Source: Fomes fomentarius (lineage: Eukaryota; Basidiomycota; Agaricomycetes; Polyporales; Polyporaceae). Taken from it: 64,000 bases of DNA. The number at the start of each line of letters is the position of its first letter. Positions within the stretch are counted from its first letter, which is position 1. The notes beneath the pieces are model-generated. The model was not told the DNA's origin. It made no database searches and saw nothing but the letters and a program-made list of their open reading frames with translations. This document shows, one piece after another, positions 1 through 15,303 of the stretch. The DNA lies in the NCBI GenBank assembly GCA_022606135.1, contig JABYQN010000019.1, positions 124,001-188,000 on the forward strand, read 5' to 3'. The translations under genes were made by a program, and so were the position numbers.

Positions 1-176
1 GCAGGACCTGAGTCGAGGGTAGAAAGATGGGTTAGTCGATCTGATCTGATACTACATACTAGCAGTACTAGTAGCGCGACTCTCCGTGACGGTCATAATC
101 AACTTGAAGGACATACATCATCGAGGGAACTTGCAGACACAGATGCCTGGCATTCCGGAATGAGATTCATAGACAT
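1..176 (-). CDS. PD-(D/E)XK-like protein, copy A: first exon only, gene runs off left edge
   Basis: Exon 1 is 117-176 (20 codons), followed by an intron (8-116, gtatgt...ctcag). Exon 2 begins in bases 1-7 and leaves the window. The exon and the intron ends match the complete gene at 33644-36247 almost base for base, including the same splice points, so this is a second copy of that gene. It is read away from the acidic-tail gene at 332. Nothing can be said about whether this copy is intact, because almost all of it lies outside the window. Function is inferred only from the full copy. Confidence 0.55.
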
Positions 177-331
177 GATGCCTTGAGATCTGAGGACGTA
201 GTGGCAAGCGGCAAGTTCAAACGCGCGAACCATGCGCGCTACTAGTCATTGTCAAGGGCGCTAGATTATCAGTCTCGGCGCCTCGAAGTCGAACAATCCT
301 TGCCTTTCGACGACTTGCACCATCTGTGACC
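177..331. promoter_or_regulatory. Divergent intergenic region, copy A
   Basis: This 155 bp spacer separates two start codons read in opposite directions (176 minus, 332 plus). It is nearly identical to 33484-33643. Copies B and D keep only the part next to the acidic-tail gene. It presumably holds both promoters. I see no clear TATA box. Confidence 0.45.
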
Positions 332-1221
332 ATGTCTCAATCCACTCGCTATCCAGAGCCGGTCTGTCCTCATCAGAGCTTCATTGTGCTGCTGCACTTA
401 TACACAGCTTTAGGGTATCTGGGAAGACTGGCATCCACCATTCGAATTCTTGCCCTCGTGCTACGTACCCAACCACGACGACGACAACACTTATTCACAA
501 CGAATGCCTCTCCTTTCGTATGGCATTGGCTTCAACCGCAGTGATGCAGCCGAGTTTGTGCGCGACAACAATCTTCTCACAAAGTATCAACAAGAACTCG
601 ACGCAAAGGGCCCGGCCGAATACTACGACTCTGTCATGGCCACTGTCGATCACATCATCAGCCAGGCCAAGCTTCCTGGCGCAAAGCTCGCTTACCCCTT
701 CTCAGACGACTACGAGTTCGTCTTGGAGATATGGACGAACTACAACATGCGCGGGGTTCGCCGTTCGTACAGGGATCCGAAGGCGCAAGTGAAGAAGGCG
801 TCTGAACTGTTTGGTGGCAGGCCAGTCCTTTGGTGGTGGACAGTGGAGCAGAGCTGTTCTCGCACGTGAGTTGTGTTGTTTGCATCTTGTCTGTCTAAGT
901 TCACGTGTGGCGCGCAGAGGTGAAGAATGGCCGAGTTCTTGGATGTACGCCAAACTTGTTGCGCCAGAGTATCGAGCACGGCTTGGACCGAAAATCTGGG
1001 CTAAATGGGAGAAACATTGTGGGCACTACAATGACATACGAGGTCTGGATGTTGACGATCCCGAGTTGGATGTGGAATACGAGGATGAGGATGAGGACGA
1101 TGAAGACGAGGAAGACGAGGAAGACGAGGATGACGAGGATGACGAGGACGACGAGGATGACGAGGGCGACAATCGCGAAGCAGTTGAGGGCGATAAGGTG
1201 AGGGCTGGGAACCACCGGTAG
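332..1221 (+). CDS. Acidic-tail protein of unknown function, copy A
   Basis: Three exons join to 261 residues: 332-361, 414-865 and 918-1221. The 10-codon first exon is kept in all four copies. The middle part is a compact, mixed-composition domain with a conserved LPSCYVPNHDDD stretch and SYGIGFNRSD, and a run of three Trp before the last intron. The last exon adds EEWPSSWMYAKL, then an Asp/Glu tract of roughly 45 residues, then a short basic end (NHR). No signal peptide or membrane segment is visible. I do not recognise the family. Related copies are at 4433, 32606 and 38444. The tract could be a nucleosome-binding or DNA-mimic tail, but that is a guess. An in-frame GT at the DK codon before the end could be a further donor, so the 3' end is uncertain. 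Confidence 0.6.
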
Positions 1222-1980
1222 GCTTCGGCCGGCCTGGGGTGATGGCGAGACGAGAAAGTCGACGTAAGTGACCTGTTCGTGTCAGTCACTCTGGCAGTTG
1301 CTGATGGCGTCCTGCAGTGGCCGTGTTTGTGTCGTTTGATCTCATGTACATGTCCTGTCTCAAATCAAGGATTTCGCATTGTTCTCGAACCTCCGAGTGC
1401 AGCAAGGACTTATGAACTCCGCCGGCGCATCTCTCTCCGCGTAACAGTCACGTCCCCGTGGCACGTTCAAAAGGGGATCAAGCAGATTCTGCGTCCTCCT
1501 TCGCCCCGGTCTCTGTGTATGCCTTTCGTTTCTCCTCTCTTCAATATCTCGGCGCGTGTACGTGGCAGTCGGCACATTGCTCACCCCGAGGATCTCGCGA
1601 ACCAGCTCAACACGGTATGCTCTACTATCAAGTTTCAGGTGAGGGAGGTCCTCTGCTTGGGTATCACCGTCGAATGGCGGAAGAGGGCTCAGCAACGTGT
1701 CATGCTGAGTACGTATCCCCATCCCTCTGTGTGAAATTTCCACTCACTTGAAGGGCATCCCCGCACTCGCAATAGAACAGTGCAGCGCTTGTTTCATGCA
1801 GTACCTGAGGACGAAGGAAGTGCGGAACCGGTCTCCAACGCAATCGCTCACATCTCTTGGCCGTCGTGCATCTCTCTGTCATCAGCCACCATCCTTCCTG
1901 AAAGCGACGCCCTCAATGACAGTTACCAGTTGCGTGTGTGGCCTGGGCAGAGATAAGCTGTGAAGCCTCTGCCTACACCC
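1222..1980 (+). repeat. Conserved 3' segment downstream of acidic-tail gene, copy A
   Basis: About 600-700 bp after the stop codon are shared with 5335-5965 and, inverted, with 31967-32605 and 37756-38443. Conserved blocks include GATCTCATGTACATGTCCTG, GTCACGTCCCCGTGGCACGT and CACTCGCAATAGA. A stretch near 1590-1670 keeps one reading frame in three copies (DLANQLN, VCSTIK), so part may be a further exon or an old gene. I cannot build a full gene from it. Confidence 0.6.
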
Positions 1981-2629
1981 CAGTCGTGGCTCGTCCTGCG
2001 CAAGCTCCCCCACGTTATGCCTTTCCCGACCTTGTAAACCTCCAGATTCGCGGCGCGGACGCGTTTCTGGTAGACAGTTAGATTGGGCTCTCCAGACCGA
2101 TGCCCTACCTGTCGTCGCTACAGTCAGTTCGGGGGACGTGCCACTATCAGTAGCATCTCCAGATGACTTTCACAATGCGAAATTCATGCTGCCCAACCTT
2201 GGGGAAGGTGGTGACTCTGTGCGCCGGAGGCAACATAGGACGACATCGCACCGCATCACGATGCACGTTGCTCGAGCACAGACCGAGATATGCTCCGCGC
2301 ATCCGCATATGCGCGAAGTCCTCTCAGACCGTTGGTACGCTTACAGAATCTCACTTTCAGGGTCCCTTGAGAATGCGCCGGCTGTCAGGTGGAGGTGGGA
2401 ATAACAGCTCCAGCGTACGCAACGCCATACGTTGTCAGTGGCCCGGAACACATACTGCCACGATGCCTGGCAAGCCACAACATGCAGTCCATCACGTTCA
2501 TGTCCAGGGGTACAAAGAGATCGCTTGGGGCGCGCATTTGGACCTCGCTGAATTACTCAAGTCCCATCATGCCCAGTGGTCTGGGGCAGGACTTGATCAT
2601 GTGTCATTGCACCCCGTTTCGTTGTGGAT
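1981..2629. other. Unassigned, 649 bp
   Basis: No convincing exon, RNA gene or repeat was recognised. The open frames on both strands have no recognisable motif. Confidence 0.4.
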
Positions 2630-3420
2630 GTGCTAGGATGACACGAGTGGACTGGCAAACTTCCAGCATGAGCAGATATGCAGTGATCACTGATTCAAAG
2701 ACTCAGAGGTTCTATTACATCGCTTCTATATCACTTCAGCATACACCACGATCGACCAGCTAGCGTTAGCTTTCAAGGGTTACACAGTAGGCGGCATCTA
2801 GGCAGACAGTGAATACAACTTCCACACCCGCTCCACGATGGTCTTTGGGCACTGCCGCCCGGTCCACAGCTCGAATTGATGATAGCCCTGCTCCAGCAAC
2901 ACCTCAACGCCTTTAACGGTCTGCCACTGCTTCCGACATTCTTCACGAGTACGAGCAGGGATGTCTTCGCAAGCTTGTATGTCATATCGATGACGACACC
3001 TCCTGTCGGCGCGGCGAGTATCGAGCTGCGCAGGAACACCGTGCCGTTGGCAGCGAGCGAGGTCGCGGAAGCAGGCACGGTCGAGATGACGACCGTCGGC
3101 GCCACCCCTCCGTCAGGCCACACCGCAAGCTCATCGACGACTTTGAAGTTGACGTCAGGGAATGCGTCGACGAGGGCCTGCGCGCTGCTCTTCGTGTGGT
3201 TGAACGAGTAGATCGTGTCGACTCCTAGCTTCCACAAGATAGAAGATGGCCTCTGCGTCCGATGAGAGCGCGTCCAGGGATGATGTCCATTTGCCAAAAG
3301 CTCGCTATGATACACCGCCGGAGTTTGGTAACTTGATAGCTGAGTCTTGATCTCACCGCGTCTCAAAAGAGGCCGAGAGTCTCGAATGCGGTGTTGTTCA
3401 TTGTGAAAGGACTAATAAGG
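2630..3420 (-). pseudogene. ARO1 3'-end fragment 1 (shikimate dehydrogenase part)
   Basis: This segment aligns with 6050-7030, the 3' flank and last domain of the intact ARO1 gene. Phrases such as RSSILAAPTGGVVIDMTYK and LGVDTIYSFN show the shikimate dehydrogenase region. About 180 bp (6660-6842 in ARO1), which include the glycine-rich NADP loop, are missing. Small indels shift the frame, and nothing upstream of the fragment supplies the other four domains. It cannot encode an enzyme. It lies downstream of acidic-tail copy A in the same relative orientation as intact ARO1 lies to copy B, which points to tandem duplication of the whole block. Confidence 0.85.
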
Positions 3421-4432
3421 ATCCAAGGCATGTCACCAGCGACGTGGAGGACGATGTTGTAGATAGCTGGGTAGACAAGTGAATGTCGAGCGTACAGATA
3501 ATGTTGTTGAGCGCAGATGGTGGGCCCGACATGGAGTTGAGTTGTATCCTTATGAATGGACGGGTGTCACCGACTTTGCGTTCGGGCTCGACTGGTCCTG
3601 TAACAATGCACTGGTGTGGAACGACAGGTGTGAACAATGAATGCGACTACAGCATCGGTGGTCTTCCCATTGCGTCCTCTGTGTAGGGGCCCTTTTCTGT
3701 GTATTCCATGCGGAATCAAAAGACATGCTGCCACGCGGTGTATACTAGATGACTCACCAACCTGGGCAGACGCGTCCGTCACGCCGGAGTCCTCGACACA
3801 AGTTGACGGCCTGCCACATTGCATCCATGGTATATAAGTACCTCATATGACCGGAAAAGCCAGCTTCCGTTGATAGTAAAAACTCTCTAAGAAGTTTCAT
3901 CAGCAACATGCATGGTGGAACTCGTCGAACGGTCAAGTGTGTAACATGTTGAAGTTCCAGTTGGAGGCTGGTCAGTGGTTGGAGCTGGTTCAACGTTGGA
4001 GGCGCGCGGCTGGTGTGTCACGTGAGCGCGTACTAGGCGGTAACTGGGGCCTTCAGGAAGTTGAAGTTGAACTAACCACGACAGCTTGGAGCTTCAAGTG
4101 TTTCTCGGGAACGGTGAGGTGCGTAACATGTCTTGTCGGCCAAGCCGCGCATCTTGAGCAAGTGCATATAATCTCGTTTGTCATTCAACACAGGTTCAAC
4201 GTGACTGAGCAAAAAGCCTCGTCAAGAAGCTTGCTAAGAGCTACGACGTCTTCTTCCCTGTGAGGCATTGATCAAGCAGATTCCGCGTTCCCTTGTGCAC
4301 GCTCTCTCAAAGGGTATGACTTTTCTTGCTTGTCCTTCAAACTTCACGATCTCAATGCACTAGTAGAATATTGGTACCAGCGGCTCGAAGTCGAACACTC
4401 TTGTCTTTCGACGACTCACACCATCTGAGGCC
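3421..4432. other. Unassigned, with a scrap of the 3' repeat near 4235-4310
   Basis: No gene was recognised. Around 4235-4310 there is a piece resembling part of the copy D 3' segment (GATCAAGCAGATTCCGCGT). About 70 bp before 4433 are left of the divergent promoter found in copies A and C. The nuclease-like partner is absent here. Confidence 0.4.
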
Positions 4433-5334
4433 ATGTCTCAATCTACTCGTTATCCGAGGCCGGTCTGTCTTCGTAACATGTTCTTGGTGCTGTTGTACTT
4501 ATGCACATGCACGGTTTCAGGGGCACTGGGCCGACTGGCGTCCACCATTTGAATTCCTGCCCTCGTGCTACGTACCCAACCACGACGATGACGATGACAC
4601 CTATTCACGCCGCATGCCTCGCCTCTCGTATGGCATTGGCTTCAACCGCAGTGATGCGGTCGAGTTTGTGCGCGAGCACAATCTTCTCACAAAGTATCAA
4701 CAAGAAATGGACGCAAAGGGCCCGGGCGAATACTACGACTCTGTCATGGCCACTGTCGATCACATCATCAGCCAGGCCAAGCTTCCTGGCGCAAAGCTCG
4801 CCTGCCCCCTATCATACGACTACGAGTTCATCTTGCAGTTCTGGACGAACCACAACATGCGTGGGGTTCGCCGTTCGTACAGGGATCTGAAGGCGCAAGT
4901 GAAGAAGACGTCTGAACTGTTTGGTGGCAGGCCAGTCCTTTGGTGGTGGTTAGGGGGGCAAGGCCGTGGTCCTCGCACGTGAGTCATGTTGTTCTCATCC
5001 TGTATGTCTAAGTTCACATGTGGCGCGCAGAGGTGAAGAATGGCCGAGCTCTTGGATGTACGCCAAACTTGTTGCGCCAGAGTATCGAGCACGGCTTGGA
5101 CCGAAAATCTGGGCTAAATGGGAGAAACATTGTGGGCACTACAATGACATACGAGGTCTGGATGTTGACGATCCCGAGTTGGATGAGGAATACGAGGATG
5201 AGGATGAGGAAGAGGAAGAGGAAGACATGCTGGAGTACGAGGATGACGAGGACGACGAGGACGACGACGATGACGAGGGCGACAATGGCGAAGCAGTTGA
5301 GGGCGATAAGGTGAGGGCTGGGAACCACCGGTAG
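4433..5334 (+). CDS. Acidic-tail protein of unknown function, copy B
   Basis: Exons 4433-4462, 4521-4978 and 5031-5334 join to 263 residues with the same splice points as copy A. Codons differ by many silent or mild changes. The acidic tract carries an insert around MLEYEDD, so its length and order differ from copy A. The reading frame is intact throughout. Unlike copies A and C it has no divergent partner; the upstream DNA diverges about 70 bp before the start. The intact 3' end of ARO1 lies 870 bp downstream in convergent orientation. Function unknown. Confidence 0.6.
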
Positions 5335-6207
5335 GCTTCGGCCGGCCTGGGGTGATGGCAAGACGAGAAAATCGACGTAAGTGACCTGTTCGTGTCAGTC
5401 ACTCTGGCAGTTGCTGATGGCGTCCTGCAGTGACCGTGTTTGTGTCGTTTGATCTCATGTACATGTCCTGTCTCAAATCAAGGATTTCGCATTGTTCTCG
5501 AACCTCCGAGTGCAGCAAGGACTTATGAACTCGCTCGAGTCATCTCTCTCCGCGTAACAGTCACGTCCCCGTGGCACGTTCAAAAGGGCGTTTAGATCCC
5601 GCATCCTCCTTGGCCCCAGGGGCCCAGTGCCTTTCGTTCATCCTCGCTTCAAAATCTCTGCGCATGTACGTGGGAGCGGGAACATTGCTCACCCCGAGGA
5701 TCTCGCGAACAAGCTGAACGCGGTATGCTCTACTATCAAGTGTAAGCTGAGGGAGGTTCCCTGCTTGGGTATCACCGTCGATTGCGGGACACCAGGGCTC
5801 GGCAACATGTTATGCTAAGTACATTTCCCCATCCTTCTGTGTGACGTGATGAATTAACTTGAGGGACATCCCCGCACTCGCAATAGAAAAGGCCAATTTC
5901 TTGCAGTACATGAGGACAAGAGAAGTGCGGGACTGCACAAGATGCAGCCCATAACGTTCACCCACTGCCATGGAGGGATGAATAGGGCTAATGGACAATC
6001 GATAACCTAGCTAGTCCGTCAAACGATGCATAGTAGGTGGTCGCGGACTACTTGTCAGGATGTCACGAATGGACTGACATTCCAGCATGAACGAAATGAT
6101 AGTGATCACCGGTCAGATTCTATTACATTGCTTCAATATCACTGCAATATACACCAACGTCGACGAGCTAGCGTTAGCTTCCAGGCGCGATACACAGCAG
6201 GCCAAGT
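5335..6207 (+). repeat. Conserved 3' segment, copy B, plus ARO1 3' flank
   Basis: Bases 5335-5965 match the segment after copy A. From about 6050 the sequence matches 2630-2800, the flank of ARO1 fragment 1. The frame with DLANKLN and VCSTIK is kept here too. No separate gene could be built. Confidence 0.6.
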
Positions 6208-11466
<5,259 letters not shown>

Positions 11467-12381
11467 TTTTGCGGGGAAAGATGTGCTTGTGGTCCACCTC
11501 TTCCTATCGTCCTTATATCAGTACTTCAGTCCGGTAAATGTCGGATCGAGCTCACGGCGCGGGTGTTACAGCGGCTCGTTCGTTGCTCAACCCGGTACTG
11601 TCTATGCCCTGCGCCTGATTTAGATCCGTGCAGAAGTACCTTAGCTGACCAGTGTCTTGCCCGTCCTTAACGAGGTAGAATCTAGTCGTAGTCGCTGATG
11701 TCGACTAGGAGAGTGTCGTCGACGTCGAAGTCAAGGTCAGATTGAACTCGGAGTCAGATTAGATTTAATTCGAGCCCGAGAAGCTCGGAGATGATACGCG
11801 TCCCATCATCACGTGACAATTTTGTGGCCCAGCCCGTGGGCCGGGCCTGAATGATACGAGTACTGAGTGGGCTCAACTTTTGTGACACTGATTCACACTT
11901 CTCGCGCGATATCGCTATTGAGCGACGGTTTTTCAAATCTTGTATAATGCGCACACTATATTCGCAACGTTCGTTGCGATTGCGAGCGCGGTGATGAGAG
12001 TTATTTTGTTACTTTCTAGAGTACTCCGAGTTGTTTCAACTTGTGCCACTCCATTACTCAAGTAGGTCTGAAGCTACAATAATATCCGAGTCGTCAAAAG
12101 AAGTTTTCTGTGTCAAATGCCCCAGTCCCGCGCACAGTCGGAGCTTGGCCATCTGCCCCTCGAGTCGGACACACGCGACTGATGCGACCACTGTGCTTTT
12201 GAACTTAATCAGACACCGTCATCGTACAACTTCCTTTGATTCCTCAGCGCAGCTTGTACGCACGGAGTCGCTTCCTACTTTGTTGACACATTCCACCGAA
12301 ACTTCGTGTGGCAGGAGTAGTAACCAGGGACACACATACATACATCAAAACGGTACATCTTTCCGAAACAGAGCAGCAGTA
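11467..12381. other. Intergenic region between ARO1 start and terpene synthase end
   Basis: No gene was recognised. It should hold the ARO1 promoter. It is AT-richer than the flanking coding sequence. A GCN4-type half site lies at 11751. Confidence 0.5.
11751..11756. promoter_or_regulatory. GCN4/CPC1-type core GAGTCA upstream of ARO1
   Basis: GAGTCA is the reverse complement of TGACTC, the core bound by the general amino acid control regulator in fungi, and ARO1 is a known kind of target. It lies about 285 bp upstream of the ARO1 start. A six-base match is common by chance, so this is weak. Confidence 0.25.
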
Positions 12382-13637
12382 TCATAAGTCTAGATCCTCC
12401 ATACGGTATCTACGCGCCTTAAAGTGGAACTCTATGTAGCCCTGTATTGACACCCTCATCAGCGGTCAAGTTTAGGCGAAAGGGAAGATAAGACTTCACC
12501 ATCAAGAAGCTATCAAAGATATGGTCCAACCCAGTCTGCGTTGCTCCAAGCTCCTCAAGTCTGCGCACACTGTCGAGAACTTCATCGGCCAGCTGCCGCA
12601 GAACCTCGATGGGCGGCTTCCTTTCCACCCGCGCGCGCATATGAACGTAATTGTCCTTTTCTCCTGCCAACGTTTCCTTGTAGAATGAGAGGCTAGACCG
12701 CTGGTCAACACTAAGGCTATGCGCAGCAGGAGAACGGAATGTCAATACATATCGCTGTGCAAACATGGACGGAGTTAGTATGCGGTCGAGGTAGCCCAAA
12801 GGCCCATTGGTACGCTTACTTGATACCGACGATGATCAGTTCGAAGTCCCTAGAGTCTCAAGAAGATCAGCCACCACGAGTCATGTGAAGACGGCGAGAG
12901 AGACAAACGGTAGCATCTGCAGATAGAACGTTCCTGCGCCCGCGACCCAGTCTCGTGTGAAGTTGAAGTGAACAAATGTCGATGCGATACCGGCCCTCAC
13001 GCGCAAGTAGTAGGGGTAGCGCGCAGCAGCAGGTGCATTGACCTCGCCCTGCGTCGTGAGCTCGATATACATGCTGGTGAGTGATTCGAGCGTGTTGTTG
13101 ATGATACCGTTGCCGCTGATTTGCGGGTAGAAGCTATATACGGTTCCCAGTAGCGTTGTCATCCGGTCGAACACCTGATGGAGCTGAGGCGCCTTTTGAG
13201 TGAATCGTTGGACAAATTGTCCGAGAGCCTCGACATTGCCATGCTGGCCAACACCAACATCGTCGGCATAGTACATGCAGGCCGTGTACAAGGCAATGAG
13301 ACGTTGGTGCTCGGGCTGGTGTGCGAGTAACAACACTCGGCGATGGTGCTGGCCGCGTCAGTGATCACATTGATGTAACTCCAGCTGAGGCCCGCATCCC
13401 ATGAGACAATTTCAGCGTTCACCGCCCCTCGTATCTCTGAGTTCTGGGGCGTCTCTTGGGGCCGGTACGGTAGGCTCTTGAGAAACTCCTGCACGATGCA
13501 CTTGATGGCGGTTAGAGATAGTTCTTCTATGACCTATTCGAATAGTGTCAAAGTGTGTGCCATAATATATCTATGTCAACGCTCACGTTAGTAGATGGGT
13601 GCGGGATCGCAGATATTTCTGAAGCGTGTTTACGCAT
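12382..13637 (-). CDS. Trichodiene-synthase-like (Tri5 family) sesquiterpene synthase, broken by one base
   Basis: Class I terpene synthases of this family cyclise farnesyl diphosphate. Six exons: 13637-13587, 13533-12909, 12849-12820, 12754-12749, 12692-12500 and 12441-12382, about 321 residues, the family size. Visible landmarks are a YYADDVG aspartate motif, YYLRVRAGIA, the metal-binding triad NDILSFYKE and a C-terminal RRYRM (the RY pair). The triad exists only if a 6-base exon (12749-12754) is used; both flanking introns have good ends and the phases agree. Near 13305 the frame shifts by one missing base inside the second exon, so this copy is either dead or carries a sequencing error. 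The aspartate motif is DDVGV rather than DDxxD/E. No P450 or transporter adjoins it. Product unknown; the family name does not mean trichodiene is made. Confidence 0.8.
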
Positions 13638-15051
13638 CGATACGGCGTCTGTCTACGGAGTGCTCAGAGTATGAGAGCAGTATTTCGCTATGAGGCATGA
13701 GGTCTTGGGCTTACGGAAGACTCGGAGACGACACCTCCGACGTACTGCTGGTTAGCATTGGACAATCTGGAACGAGCATCGAGTTAGTATCGTGACATGC
13801 TTCCCGATGAGCAACATTACCCAGACTGCAGCAAAGCTGTTGCCTCAGGGGTAGAGGGACAAGGATGCATCCCGTGAGTGTCGATGTGGGTGGGGTTGGT
13901 ACGGTGGATTTTGGTAAGGGTGGTATGCTGCCTATATACTCATCCATACCTGTGTATGGCAGTCGCAGTCGTCAAAATGAGAGCAACGAGCCAGGAACCC
14001 GGGTCATTCTCGGGCGGCCTGATATATTTCTGCGTGTCAGATGCTGTCAAATTGAGAGAAAGGAAGGGTGGATCCCATCCAGATGGATTTGTTCAGCTTT
14101 CGAAACTCGGCTGTGGCCTAAAAGCTGTCACCTGCCCCTCAACCGACGCTTCGTATTTGTTCATCCTCACCGCCGCTGGGGCGTACTCGGAGTCGGATGC
14201 TTCAATGGTACATACCCATTGAATGCATTCGAGTCGTGCGGTGTGCACCCAATGAAAGCGACACATTCGATTGGAAGGAGTGTGTTGAAGCAATCGAACG
14301 ACGTCGTCAGAGTGGATGTGCAGAGTGATATTCCGGTTGTCCTGTCCAGTATCGTTGTGGTACAGAGGATAATAGTAAGGATGAGGAGCTACGACCGTGG
14401 ACGGTCGATATGCTGCTACTTCAGAAACTGCTGGGGAGCCAGGGCTCGCGCGCTCAAACCAGCGTAAATTGGTTCAACTAGGATTTCTCCGTTCTCCGTT
14501 CGAACAGAGTGTGTGCGAATGGCGGCGGCGTGGACGCTCCAAAAGTAATGCTGCGTAGTTGTATCCAATGAACGTAATTCGCACGGCGGCGGCGTGGAAG
14601 TCCACCAAGTAGCCCCAAGTCAGCACGACTCGGCAGGGCTGAGGCCTGAAAGCTGGGGAACTACGTTTTGTCGTTCCAGAAGTTGAGTCGCTATCTGCAT
14701 CCTTGCCTACCCTATCCGGCAGGTGACCGTGTTCAGATGAGAAACAAATTAGGGGTCGAAGAATTTGACGAACTTGGAACTCCCGACTCCGACTCGGGGC
14801 CCCTTTGCATCGATACAGTTACGACCATCCAAGGTTATGTGCGGTTGCTAGGCTTTTCTGACGATTGTGAAGTCGATTATCGAGGGTTTCGAGACGAGTG
14901 AGGAGACTTGAGAAGGAACAACTTCCGCAAGGAGGAGAGCGAAAAGCCCATGGCCAGCCTGACATTCTATGGTGTCTTATCCATAGCTAGGACAATGCGC
15001 GAGAGCGTTGAGCCTGAGAAAATTGAAAGAAAGATATGCAAACAAGGAGGG
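13638..15051. other. Unassigned, 1.4 kb
   Basis: A 200-codon open frame (13865-14467, plus) has no recognisable motif and no support. The 14-base GGCGGCGGCGTGGA occurs twice, at 14521 and 14585. The region should include the terpene synthase promoter next to 13637. Confidence 0.35.
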
Positions 15052-15190
15052 CAACTGTCACCTGGATGGGCAAGTTCCACGTCGACACTGCAGGGAGCCA
15101 GTCTGAGCGTCTGAGCAAGAGAAAGAGGATTGTACGCTCACGCGGTCAGCCCCCCTACAATAACTCTTCGTCACCTGGCTTGACAATCGA
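15052..15190 (+). repeat. F-box cassette 3'-flank repeat, copy 1
   Basis: This roughly 140 bp block (core GTCGACACTGCAGG, then AGTCTGAGCG) recurs at 29161-29275 and inverted at 41500-41645. Each time it lies just beyond the 3' end of an F-box gene of the same subfamily, so it marks the end of a duplicated cassette. Confidence 0.65.
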
Positions 15191-15303
15191 GTATCATTTA
15201 GGTGAGTAGACATCGCAGGATTAATTGTACATGTGCAACGGCTGGACGATGTCTTCCACTAGTAGAGAATTGTGGACGCGAAACGAGAAATGAGAGATGA
15301 CGA

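Noticed and set aside
1026..1289. Poly-serine open frame opposite the acidic tract (also 5139-5402 and 62858-63544)
   Set aside because: It is the antisense reading of GAN-rich Asp/Glu codons and appears wherever such a tract occurs.
13865..14467. 200-codon plus-strand frame upstream of the terpene synthase
   Set aside because: Composition and lack of motifs or splice context give no support for a gene.
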